Source: Pseudoflavonifractor sp.
Lineage (GTDB): Bacteria; Bacteroidota; Bacteroidia; Bacteroidales; Muribaculaceae
DNA length: 63,546 nt
NCBI GenBank assembly: GCA_023667145.1
Contig: JAMPAQ010000001.1
Location: 823,540 to 887,085 of the forward strand
Direction of reading: 5' to 3'
Positions 9,765 to 17,241 of the stretch are shown piece after piece. Positions within the stretch are counted from its first letter, which is position 1, and each line of letters opens with the position of its first letter. A program made the translations under genes and the position numbers. The notes beneath the pieces were generated by a model. The model had not been told where the DNA came from, searched no databases, and saw only the letters and a list, made by a program, of their open reading frames with translations.

Positions 9765-10346
9765 TCACATCATGGAGAGAGCCTTCTTGATGGCTGACTC
9801 CACACGCATTGACGGGTCGGCCTCAAAGAGCTTCTTGAGCACCTTTTGTGACTGCTGGCGCTGAAATCCGAGCATCACGAGTGCGGCAAGCGCCTCATCA
9901 AAGACCTCGGCGTGGCCCGACGGTTGTTCTATAAACGTATCGTCAGATGGTTTTATTTTATCGCGCAAGTCAACAATTATGCGTTGCGCGGTTTTTACCC
10001 CGATGCCCTTCACCGTCTTCAGGCGCGAGTAGTCGCCTGACGCGATCGATTGCTCAAGGTCGGAGGGGGACACCGACGACAGTATCATCCTTGCCGTGTT
10101 GGCCCCGACTCCCGACACGCCTATGAGCAGACGGAACAGCACGCGCTCCCGCTCGTCGGCAAACCCGTAGAGCGCGTGGGTGTCCTCCCTGATTATCTCA
10201 TAGACGAGTATGCGGACTGTATCGACATTCTCAAGCGCCGAGAATGTCGACAGCGATATGTTGAGCAGATACCCCACCCCGCCGGTCTCGACCACCGCGT
10301 AGGCCGGATTGAGTTCGGTTATCTTTCCGTTGATATATTCAATCAT
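9765..10346 (-). CDS. ruvA: Holliday junction branch-migration protein RuvA
   Basis: RuvA binds four-way DNA junctions and loads the RuvB motor for branch migration in recombinational repair. The 193-residue protein has the expected three parts: an N-terminal OB fold (1-62, beginning MIEYINGKITELNP), two helix-hairpin-helix motifs (GVSGVG at 76-81 and VKGIGVKTA at 112-120), and a C-terminal RuvB-contacting domain (about 145-193) after an acidic linker. It lies 9 bp downstream of the subtilase and 38 bp upstream of sprA, so the three are probably co-transcribed. The operon mixes DNA repair with secretion, as seen in other Bacteroidetes. Confidence 0.97.
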   Translation of the reverse strand: MIEYINGKITELNPAYAVVETGGVGYLLNISLSTFSALENVDTVRILVYEIIREDTHALYGFADERERVLFRLLIGVSGVGANTARMILSSVSPSDLEQSIASGDYSRLKTVKGIGVKTAQRIIVDLRDKIKPSDDTFIEQPSGHAEVFDEALAALVMLGFQRQQSQKVLKKLFEADPSMRVESAIKKALSMM

Positions 10347-10355
10347 CTGAAATCT

Positions 10356-12539
10356 TTATTTTACAACGACCTTTGACGTGTAAACGCCATGGTCACCTGT
10401 GGCCGATACCACATATATGCCGGGAGCCATCGCCGACAGGTCAAGGTCGGCGGTATCGCCTGCGGTCGACACGGCAGCGGCCTCGATGCCGCGCATATCA
10501 CAGGCGGCTACCTTCAGGCCGGTCTCACCGGCGACAAATATCTCGTACCGGTTGTCACCCTTGGGGCTGACCGTCATGTGCAGGTCACGGGCTGCGGCGA
10601 CATTCTCGATGCCGGTCTTGCGGAGCACCTCCTTGATGCCGGCGGCGGCATCAAGCCGTCCGGCGCCCCAACGCACCTTGTTGGCATCCTTTTGGTAATA
10701 CTCATCCTTTATCGAGGTCGTCTCTATTATCGAGATGATGTCATCGCACGTGAGCTCGGGGTTGGCTTGCAGCCACAGGGCCGCTGTACCGGCCATGAAC
10801 GGCGTGGCCATCGAGGTTCCGGCCATCGGACCCCAATAGCTCGTCTTGCCTCCCGACACCACCTTGCCGTTTTTCGCTATGTCATATCCCTCCCTGCTAT
10901 AGTAGGGGGTGCTTATCGTCGAAACAATCATCTCGCCGGGGGCACACACGTGCGGCAGCTCGCGCCCGTCGGCAAGCGTGCCCCAGCTTGAGAATGTTGA
11001 CACATCTTTGACCGTCCCGGCATAGTTGGTCGTACCGTTAGTGAGCGGCACGCTCGTGCGTGATGTATATGAACCCACGACAATCACATTATCGCCACAG
11101 GCGCTTCCGTTGATGGTGCCGTCAAAGCCTCCGTCGGTAAACCCGGACTTACCCTCTGACGACAGTTCGGTATAATATCCGTCACAGTATGTCCTCACCA
11201 TCTGTCCGGCATTGCCGGTGATGGTAAATCCGACGTAGGCCGTCGGACGCGACGCGCTCGTGTTTGTCCCGGTGCCGTTGCAGTCATACTCGACATACAC
11301 GTTATAGCGGTCGTTGTCGGGATTCACCTCCGAGCTTATCTTGACCGACCCGCTGTAGTACTTGGCAAACGTCGCGTTATACCCCTTGGCCGACCGTGTG
11401 CTTGTCACCGTGGTGACCGTGCCGAGGCTGCTGCCGGTCGATGACAGCAGGTTGGTGAGCTTGTTGCCGCTCGCGTCATACAGGTCCACCGACACTGTGA
11501 ACACGCTGCTGTCGTCGCTCCACATCTCGACCGAACCCTCGATAAAGTTGCCATACGACCCATATCCGTCCATCTGGACGATAAGTGTCTTGACGCTCTT
11601 GTCCGAGGCGGTAAAGCGCTTGTTGAGCACGATCTTGTACTCACCTTCATTGCCGGCTGCTATGCAGATAATGCCGCGCTTGCCGAGTTCGGCGAGATAG
11701 CGCGAGAACTCGTTTGTCCCGTCATGGGGGCCGATGTTGTCACCGAGTGACAGGTTGACGACCGCCGGCTTCCCGACTTTCTCCGCATACTTGATGATCT
11801 TCTCAACGCCGAGCAGCAGCGAGGTGTCGTCAAAACTGCTCGATGTCATGACGATGTCGGCTCCCGGGGCCACGCCTTGATAACCGTTGGCCGAGTAGGC
11901 CCCGGTCATTATGCCGGCCACGTGGGTGCCGTGAGTCTCCTCGCGGTCATCGGTGGTAAACTTTGCTATCGTGCCGGGATTGGTATATGATGTCGCCACA
12001 CCGTTTTCATTATAGACATGAATCTCCTTGACGCGCGATGTCGAGCCATCCTTGTCATAGAAAGCGATGTGTGACGGATAGAGTCCCGAGTCCATCAGAC
12101 CCACCACCACGCCGCTGCCGTCATAGCCCTGCGGCAGGTCTATGCCATCATGCACAGCATCGACCGTCGACAACTCGCGGGCGCGGTCAAGGCGCTTGGC
12201 CAGACGGCGCGACCCGGCGACACGCACGATGCCCCCGGTCTCCCCGAGGCGGTACAGCGAGTCGGCGGGGAGCGTCACGATGCACATGTCGCCCTGACGG
12301 CTGCGCACCACGCCTATGCGGTCGAGCGCGGCCAACGCGCCCTCGCCGTCTATCGTGGCAATGACTGTGACAGAGTCGGACGCTGACGCGTGGGAGCGCA
12401 CGCCGCGCATGGCGGCTGCACTGCGGTTTTCACATGACATGCCATCGACAAGAGTGGCTGTACGCAGGTCAAACACATTGTCGCTTAGAGCCGACAACGA
12501 CATCGCGAGGGCCGCGATAGAAACATATATCTTTTTCAC
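10356..12539 (-). CDS. Secreted S8 subtilisin-family serine protease with T9SS sorting domain
   Basis: A 727-residue exported protease. A signal peptide (1 to about 19) is followed by a propeptide-like region (about 25-120) and the peptidase S8 domain: catalytic Asp150 (VVVGLMDSG), His203 (ETHGTHVAG), oxyanion Asn297 (AAGNEG) and Ser576 (GTSMATPFMAG). A large beta-rich insert (about 305-500) separates Asn297 from Ser576. The last about 75 residues look like a type A T9SS C-terminal domain, ending G-I-Y-V-V-x9-Y-T-S-K-V-V-V-K, so the enzyme is a likely SprA substrate. The start is GTG; the next ATG (codon 13) would cut the signal peptide. A consensus promoter (12592-12623) lies upstream, and ruvA and sprA follow. 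Substrate unknown. Confidence 0.92.
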   Translation of the reverse strand: MKKIYVSIAALAMSLSALSDNVFDLRTATLVDGMSCENRSAAAMRGVRSHASASDSVTVIATIDGEGALAALDRIGVVRSRQGDMCIVTLPADSLYRLGETGGIVRVAGSRRLAKRLDRARELSTVDAVHDGIDLPQGYDGSGVVVGLMDSGLYPSHIAFYDKDGSTSRVKEIHVYNENGVATSYTNPGTIAKFTTDDREETHGTHVAGIMTGAYSANGYQGVAPGADIVMTSSSFDDTSLLLGVEKIIKYAEKVGKPAVVNLSLGDNIGPHDGTNEFSRYLAELGKRGIICIAAGNEGEYKIVLNKRFTASDKSVKTLIVQMDGYGSYGNFIEGSVEMWSDDSSVFTVSVDLYDASGNKLTNLLSSTGSSLGTVTTVTSTRSAKGYNATFAKYYSGSVKISSEVNPDNDRYNVYVEYDCNGTGTNTSASRPTAYVGFTITGNAGQMVRTYCDGYYTELSSEGKSGFTDGGFDGTINGSACGDNVIVVGSYTSRTSVPLTNGTTNYAGTVKDVSTFSSWGTLADGRELPHVCAPGEMIVSTISTPYYSREGYDIAKNGKVVSGGKTSYWGPMAGTSMATPFMAGTAALWLQANPELTCDDIISIIETTSIKDEYYQKDANKVRWGAGRLDAAAGIKEVLRKTGIENVAAARDLHMTVSPKGDNRYEIFVAGETGLKVAACDMRGIEAAAVSTAGDTADLDLSAMAPGIYVVSATGDHGVYTSKVVVK

Positions 12540-12591
12540 TGTAATGAATCTCCTGTATTGGTTAGATTGGAATTATTTTGACTAAAACGCG

Positions 12592-12623
12592 CAAATATAA
12601 TAAATCTCCCCCACTGTCGCAAA
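12592..12623 (-). promoter_or_regulatory. Promoter of subtilase-ruvA-sprA operon
   Basis: Minus strand: TTTG (12623-12620), a 20-bp spacer, TATATTTG (12599-12592). Predicted start near 12585, leader about 45 nt to the GTG at 12539. It is the only consensus promoter I see ahead of the three genes. Confidence 0.75.
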
Positions 12624-12639
12624 ATTTCAAAATATTTTG

Positions 12640-12647
12640 TATCTTTG
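12640..12647 (+). promoter_or_regulatory. -7 box of the GNAT/antitoxin-like pair
   Basis: TATCTTTG matches TAnnTTTG and lies 20 bp ahead of the ATG at 12668, so the leader would be about 14 nt. No clear TTTG is seen at the right distance upstream. The box lies within 20 bp of the divergent subtilase promoter. Confidence 0.5.
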
Positions 12648-12667
12648 TATCACAAAACAAGACATTT

Positions 12668-12853
12668 ATGGCAACTCCAATAAAACAGGTACCTATACTG
12701 ACAGGCAAATTAGCTGAGGCGTTTGTTCGTGAAGCCGAAGAAAATGAAAAGCTGCCACGTTTCAGGCTCCCGCACGAACGCGAGGAACGAGTCAGAAAGG
12801 TAATGAGGCAACTACAAGAGTTTAGATTTCCCTGGGATAAAGAGCAGCGATGA
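12668..12853 (+). CDS. Small antitoxin-like protein paired with GNAT
   Basis: A 61-residue, highly charged, helical protein beginning MATPIKQVPILTGKLAEAFV and ending PWDKEQR. It belongs to a recurrent type of small Bacteroidetes ORF placed directly before a GNAT acetyltransferase. Its stop overlaps the GNAT start (ATGA, 12850-12853), so translation is probably coupled. The ATG at 12668 fits the -7 box at 12640; an in-frame start at 12578 would lie upstream of that box. An antitoxin role is inferred only from size, charge and coupling. I see no ribbon-helix-helix motif I would trust. Confidence 0.6.
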   Translation: MATPIKQVPILTGKLAEAFVREAEENEKLPRFRLPHEREERVRKVMRQLQEFRFPWDKEQR

Positions 12854-13449
12854 TGTTTTCGATTTACGATGATTGTCGGTTTGCAAGAGTCACCCACGGA
12901 CTTATCACCAACTGCCAGCCATTTACATGTGGGGATTCCGATTTAGATAATTTCTTCTATACGGATGCTCTTGCCTATGAAAAAGATTTGATGGGCAAGA
13001 CTTATTGTTGGGTTCTTAATGAAGATGTAACCCACGTGGTCGGTTTTGTCACTCTTGCAAATGCAGGGATACAAACTACGCACATGCAGAACAACCCGAA
13101 ACGTCATTTACACAAGGCCATCGCATACAACAAGCAAGGTAGGACTTATCCAGCCGTGCTTATCGGAAGGATTGCCGTTGCCAAGGAGTTTCAGGGAAAA
13201 GAATTCAGGGTTGGCTCGCAAATTATGAATTTTGTGAAAGATTGGTTTGTGGCTGACGATAACAAGACAGGATGCCGATATGTCTTAGTTGATGCAATGA
13301 ACTCGGAACATACATTGGCCTACTATGAACGAAACAACTTCAAGCCGTTGTTTCCTCATATTAAGGACGAGCGTGATTTCTATCACATCAAGGATGAGGA
13401 CGAGCTAAGGACAAGAATGTATTATTTTGACCTATTGCTACTTAAATAA
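12850..13449 (+). CDS. GNAT-family N-acetyltransferase (possible toxin)
   Basis: A 199-residue GNAT-fold protein. The core beta-4/alpha-3 acetyl-CoA region appears as VLIGRIAVAKEFQGK followed by FRVGSQIMNFVKDWF (about residues 97-135). This is a degenerate form of the usual Q/R-x-x-G-x-G/A pyrophosphate loop. The C-terminal YYERNNFKPLFPH motif is the typical GNAT beta-6/alpha-4 segment. It overlaps the 61-residue partner by 4 bp. Some GNAT toxins acetylate aminoacyl-tRNA and pair with small antitoxins; whether this one does is inference. The pair and the next remnant are more A/T-rich than neighbouring housekeeping genes, which suggests acquisition. Confidence 0.75.
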   Translation: MMFSIYDDCRFARVTHGLITNCQPFTCGDSDLDNFFYTDALAYEKDLMGKTYCWVLNEDVTHVVGFVTLANAGIQTTHMQNNPKRHLHKAIAYNKQGRTYPAVLIGRIAVAKEFQGKEFRVGSQIMNFVKDWFVADDNKTGCRYVLVDAMNSEHTLAYYERNNFKPLFPHIKDERDFYHIKDEDELRTRMYYFDLLLLK

Positions 13450-13521
13450 CAATCTTCAACCCCAACCCTGACTTTTTGGGAAAGTTCAGAAAGTCTCCTG
13501 CCGTGCAAACCGAGAGAGTAA

Positions 13522-13794
13522 TATGCCATCATTAAACTGGATAGGAAAAGAGAAAACGGGTTCATCAACCACTACCCCGACTTTATCGTAAGGATGAGGT
13601 CAGGAAGGACTCTCCTCGTCGAGACCAAGGGTGACCACTTGGCCAACGATGAAAGCGCTGACAAGATAAGGTTGGGGAAACGATGGGCTGACCTTGCGGG
13701 CGATGAGTTCCGCTACTTCATGGTGTTCCAATCCAAGGAGGTTGACGGGGCAATCACGCTGAAAACCCTCCTCGGGTATCTCGACGAGCTGTGA
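13522..13794 (+). pseudogene. 3' remnant of type III restriction enzyme subunit R (res)
   Basis: A 90-codon open stretch with no plausible upstream start (a TAA stands at 13519). It reads ENGFINHYPDFIVRMRSG, then LLVETKGDHLANDE and a C-terminal RYFMVF segment. That is the end of the C-terminal endonuclease domain of type III restriction Res subunits, with the PD...ExK catalytic residues (Pro-Asp at about 13576-13581, then Glu-Thr-Lys near 13618) still intact. No helicase domain or modification (mod) gene is present, so it is a decayed leftover of a restriction-modification system. An internal ATG at 13594 could start a 66-residue peptide, but that would begin inside the nuclease motif. Confidence 0.72.
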
Positions 13795-13818
13795 CCAACC
13801 ATAGGGATGAACACAAAT

Positions 13819-13851
13819 AGAGAGGGGACGACTTCAAGCCGTCCCCTCTCT
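13819..13851. terminator. Terminator between res remnant and TPR gene
   Basis: A perfect 12-bp stem (13819-13830 with 13840-13851) and a 9-nt loop, followed on the plus strand by catattttt. It sits just beyond the end of the minus-strand TPR gene and can serve both directions. Confidence 0.75.
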
Positions 13852-13874
13852 CATATTTTTATCGTCGTGATAAA

Positions 13875-15479
13875 TCAGAGCTTGTTGAGGAACTCGCGGA
13901 GAGCCTCGTTGTTGGGATCAATCTCAAGGAATTTCTCAAAATAAATCTTGGCCGTGGCGTTGTCCTTCTGTGACAGGCAGTAGTTGCCGATGTTGTTGTA
14001 GGCTTCCTTATAGGCATCAGCATGGGCTGTCTTGTTGGCGGGATCCTTGTCGAGCATATCGACCACACCCTTGTAGGTATCGACAACCTCAAGAGCCGGC
14101 TCGTTGTCATTCTTGGTGACGAGGATGCGGGCCTTGCGCTGGAGGATACGGTAGTCATCGGGAACCTTCTCAAGCACGATGTCAATGTACTTGATGGCGT
14201 TATCAACAGCGTTTTTCTTCTGGTCAGAACCGACGGGAGATGTGGCGGCGAGGGTCATGTAGCGACCGGCAAGCACGTAGAGGTCGTTGGTCACATATTC
14301 GTCCTTGTCGACAAACCGCTGGTAAGCCTCGGCGCTGCGCTGATAGTCCTTGGCCTTGTTGTAGGCGCTGCTGAGGTCCTTGAGCAGCTCGGCCTTGTCG
14401 GGGTTGACCACAACAGCTTTCTCAAACTGGATGACGGCGAGCGAGTCGTTTCCGAGTTCCTGAAGCACGGAGCCGTAGGTCGAGTAGTCGTTTGAGACAT
14501 ACTCACCCTTGCCCGAGCCAAAGAATTTCTCGGCCTGCTCGGCTGCACCCTTATAGTCCTTCATCGCGGCCTTGTTGAGGAAGAGCATACGCTGCATGAA
14601 GAAGTTGTCGGGGTCCTCGTTGAGCAACTTCTGGGCGAGGGCGTAAGACTCGTCATACTTCTTGCCGAAGTAGAGGAGTCCGACATAACGCTGCTCGTCC
14701 TTCTTGAAGTGGTTGGGGTTCTGAATATACTTGCCATACTGCTCGGCGGCGCGGGTCAGCTGGTCGTTCTCGTAATATTTCTCAGCAAGCTCACGCTGTG
14801 CGAGTGCCGACTCGGGCTTGAGCTGGAGGAGTTCCTTGAGCTTGTTGATGGCATAGTCGGGGTTGACGTTGAAGTAGGTGCGGGCATACTTCACGTAAGC
14901 CTCGGGATTGCCCTGGTCGTAGAGGATGGCGTTCTCATAGAGTGCGCCGGCATCGCCCCACTGCTTCTCGTCAGCCTTCATGTCGCCCTGGAGCACGAAA
15001 ATCTCGGGCTCCTGCTTGTTGGCCTTGAGAGCCTGGGCCATATATTTGTCAATCTGCTTGGCATACTTGACCGGGTCAACGGTATAGTAAGCACGTGTGA
15101 TGGCATTGATGACCTTGGCATTCTTCTTGTTGAGGGAGATGGCCTCCTTGAAGTAGTCCTCGGCTGAGGAATCGTGACCCTGCATCAGAGCCAGCTTGCC
15201 AAGTCCCACGAAGTTGAGCCCGTTCTTGGGGTCAGCCTGAATACCCTTGTCAAAGTTGGCCTTGGCAGCCGAGAAATCCTTATTAAACAAATCAATGGCT
15301 CCAAGATAGTAGTAAGCAGTAGCCTTGTCGGTGGTGGGGTCGTTGAGGTTGCGTTCGAGCAGTGTCTTCGCATCATCAAACTGGTCAACCTTGAAGTATT
15401 CCACTCCGTCTTTGTAACCTTGCGCCGACATCGTCAACGCGCCTGCAAGAAATGAGGCAAACAAAAATCTTAATTTCAT
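13875..15479 (-). CDS. Exported tetratricopeptide-repeat protein
   Basis: A 534-residue protein with a signal peptide (1-19, ending TMSAQ) and TPR-like helical repeats over nearly all the rest; typical repeats are YYYLGAIDLFNKDFSAAKANF and the last one NYCLSQKDNATAKIYFEKFLEIDPNN. It is probably a periplasmic scaffold or adaptor. It follows the phosphate-binding-like lipoprotein by 48 bp on the same strand. In other Bacteroidetes such a TPR gene and binding protein sit with ExbB/ExbD/TonB genes, but those are absent here. No catalytic motif is seen, so the precise role is unknown. Confidence 0.85.
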   Translation of the reverse strand: MKLRFLFASFLAGALTMSAQGYKDGVEYFKVDQFDDAKTLLERNLNDPTTDKATAYYYLGAIDLFNKDFSAAKANFDKGIQADPKNGLNFVGLGKLALMQGHDSSAEDYFKEAISLNKKNAKVINAITRAYYTVDPVKYAKQIDKYMAQALKANKQEPEIFVLQGDMKADEKQWGDAGALYENAILYDQGNPEAYVKYARTYFNVNPDYAINKLKELLQLKPESALAQRELAEKYYENDQLTRAAEQYGKYIQNPNHFKKDEQRYVGLLYFGKKYDESYALAQKLLNEDPDNFFMQRMLFLNKAAMKDYKGAAEQAEKFFGSGKGEYVSNDYSTYGSVLQELGNDSLAVIQFEKAVVVNPDKAELLKDLSSAYNKAKDYQRSAEAYQRFVDKDEYVTNDLYVLAGRYMTLAATSPVGSDQKKNAVDNAIKYIDIVLEKVPDDYRILQRKARILVTKNDNEPALEVVDTYKGVVDMLDKDPANKTAHADAYKEAYNNIGNYCLSQKDNATAKIYFEKFLEIDPNNEALREFLNKL

Positions 15480-15527
15480 GTGTCTGGTTTAGTTATTTAT
15501 AATTTGTTGTTTCAATGCGCGATATTG

Positions 15528-16511
15528 TCAATTGAGCTGCACCATGCGTGGCTGGACGGTAGCCGGCAACACCCCGGTCATCTGGATGATCTTTTGTCCG
15601 TTATACCCGGTTATAAACGAGTAGAACCCATGGGCAATACTGCCGTTGGCAGCAGTGGTGATCATGTAGATGGAACGGAACAGCGGATAACTGCCGTCAA
15701 ATATATATGCCTGATAGGGCTTGTGGGCCACAACGCTGTCGTCGGGACGCACCTTGAGCACCTTTACCTCGGGATTGAACTCGGTGGTGGTGGTGTCATT
15801 CTGCTCCAGGGCCTTGACGCGCTCCTCACGCGTCATGTCGCTCGCGCGCATGTCGGAGCTTACCCAGCTGACACCGATGATGCCGATGGCATTCTTGTTG
15901 GCCTCGACAGCCTTGAACACGGCGGGATTGGATCCCTGGGCATAGACATTGGGGCCAAACGGCTTGCCATGAGTGAGCGAGTCGAGCATATACTTCACCG
16001 TGCTTGAGTTCTGATGGTCAAACACGACCTTGATGGTATCGAGCTTTGACGGCTCAATCTGGTCCCAACGGGTCAGCTCGCCGGTCAGAATTTCGCCTAT
16101 CTCCTTTTCTGACAGAATCTCAACGGGGTTATCCTTGTTGACAACAAGAGCTATGGCATCGACCGCGATACGTCGCTGCTTGACATTGACGCGTTTGCCC
16201 TTGAGATACTCGACCTCCTGAGGGGTAAGCTCACGAGTGACCACAATGCTCTTGGTCGAGAGGTTCATCAGCGAGTCGATGGCAGCCTTCTCGGGTACAT
16301 AATAAGGGATGATGTTGGCATTTGGGTAGATATACTCAAACACCTCAATCTCCTGATTCATGATGTTCTCGAAACTGTCGTCACACACTATCGTGGCGAG
16401 ACCCGACGTACTCGTATTCTTGGGCTTCTGGTCGCATGACGTGACCGACGCGGCACCCCCGGCAAGGAGAGCCGCGCACAGAAGCCGTGTAATCATACCT
16501 TTACTACTCAT
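15528..16511 (-). CDS. PstS-like substrate-binding lipoprotein
   Basis: A 327-residue periplasmic binding-protein-type lipoprotein. A signal sequence ends in a lipobox-like VTSC (Cys about 26 from ATG 16511), followed by a PBP-like domain with repeated phosphate-binding-protein signatures (VNKDNPVEILSEKEIGEILTGELTRWDQI and a downstream 'GSN..V..AVEANKNAIGIIGVSW'). These resemble PstS (family PBP_like_2), which binds phosphate, but no pstCAB genes are nearby. ATGs at 16520, 16511 and 16496 are all possible; the start overlaps the preceding 80-residue gene. Ligand not established. Confidence 0.8.
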   Translation of the reverse strand: MSSKGMITRLLCAALLAGGAASVTSCDQKPKNTSTSGLATIVCDDSFENIMNQEIEVFEYIYPNANIIPYYVPEKAAIDSLMNLSTKSIVVTRELTPQEVEYLKGKRVNVKQRRIAVDAIALVVNKDNPVEILSEKEIGEILTGELTRWDQIEPSKLDTIKVVFDHQNSSTVKYMLDSLTHGKPFGPNVYAQGSNPAVFKAVEANKNAIGIIGVSWVSSDMRASDMTREERVKALEQNDTTTTEFNPEVKVLKVRPDDSVVAHKPYQAYIFDGSYPLFRSIYMITTAANGSIAHGFYSFITGYNGQKIIQMTGVLPATVQPRMVQLN

Positions 16512-16746
16512 CTCTGTCATCTATATTACGGTCAATACCCTTGAACTGTCTGTAACCGCGCCACAGACCGTAGACGATAAACAACACACCGCCGGTCCAG
16601 CGAAGCCATTCCCAGCCATTGTCCATCCATTTGAAATAATTGCACAACAACAACACTCCCATACCCACATAAATCAAGATCATTATGATACCGAATATGT
16701 TACGCGCTGCCTTGGGTGTTCCGCTTTTCTTAGTTACGTTGCTCAT
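16504..16746 (-). CDS. Small two-helix membrane protein
   Basis: An 80-residue protein with two hydrophobic segments (about 18-36, FGIIMILIYVGMGVLLL, and about 48-63, WTGGVLFIVYGLWRGY), a basic N-terminus and a charged C-terminus. No known catalytic motif is seen. Its end overlaps the start of the binding-protein gene by 8-17 bp, so the two are translated as one operon with the TPR gene. Similar small membrane proteins accompany the same two genes in other Bacteroidetes; function unknown. Confidence 0.7.
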   Translation of the reverse strand: MSNVTKKSGTPKAARNIFGIIMILIYVGMGVLLLCNYFKWMDNGWEWLRWTGGVLFIVYGLWRGYRQFKGIDRNIDDRDE

Positions 16747-16956
16747 TTCTCGAAACAGTTTAATGTGTTAATCGTATCAGGCGACCGCACAGGTGCCATT
16801 TGATTATTTAACACTTGGCATCATTCAATAGTTCGGCATACGTTATCAAAAAGACTCCCATCCGACTACAATGGTGCTTGCGATTGTAAAGTTAAATAAA
16901 AATGCGCGACTACAACAATCTTTTATATTTCCATTAATACTTATTAACAACGGCAA

Positions 16957-16970
16957 AATCTGTTGCGGCT
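16957..16970 (+). repeat. 14-nt direct repeat, copy 1
   Basis: AATCTGTTGCGGCT, repeated exactly at 17133-17146 (176 bp apart). The 81-bp inverted-repeat element lies between the copies. It is too far from the element's ends to be a simple target-site duplication. Confidence 0.6.
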
Positions 16971-17005
16971 ATTCAGCCAATATACTTGATTGATAACCGC
17001 CGCTT

Positions 17006-17086
17006 TGTAGGGCTGCTTCATGAAGCAGCCGCACGACCATGTTGGGTTATGTACGGGAAACGGATGCTCCAGGGAGCATCCCTACA
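17006..17086. repeat. 81-bp MITE/REP-like element with TGTAGGG...CCCTACA ends
   Basis: It starts TGTAGGG (17006-17012) and ends CCCTACA (17080-17086). Just inside each end sits a near-perfect hairpin: GGCTGCTTCA-TGAAGCAGCC at 17011-17030 and GGATGCTCC-AG-GGAGCATCC at 17062-17081. The 30-nt centre contains ATGTTGGGTTATGTACGGG. The structure resembles a small non-autonomous mobile repeat or REP pair. I believe similar repeats recur in gut Bacteroidales but could not check copy number. Confidence 0.6.
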
Positions 17087-17132
17087 TTGGTATTCAATAT
17101 TTTACCGCTGCATTAAATCACTGAACAGCTAC

Positions 17133-17146
17133 AATCTGTTGCGGCT
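17133..17146 (+). repeat. 14-nt direct repeat, copy 2
   Basis: An exact second copy of AATCTGTTGCGGCT (first at 16957-16970). Sequence beyond the repeat differs between the copies. Confidence 0.6.
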
Positions 17147-17241
17147 CCCGATTGGCCGATTGAGCAAATAGACAGCCACAGCGACAATATCGCGGCACAG
17201 CCGCCGTTAATATATAATTAAGGAAACAGACAGTTTAAGAT

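Larger units (their letters stand above)
16747..17241. other. Intergenic region before rarA with repeat element
   Basis: A 495-bp stretch without a convincing coding frame. It holds an 81-bp inverted-repeat element at 17006-17086, two copies of a 14-nt direct repeat (16957-16970 and 17133-17146) around it, and A/T-rich spacers. The only frame of note (16986-17171, 61 codons) runs through the hairpins and shows no protein-like character. No consensus promoter for rarA is obvious. Confidence 0.6.
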
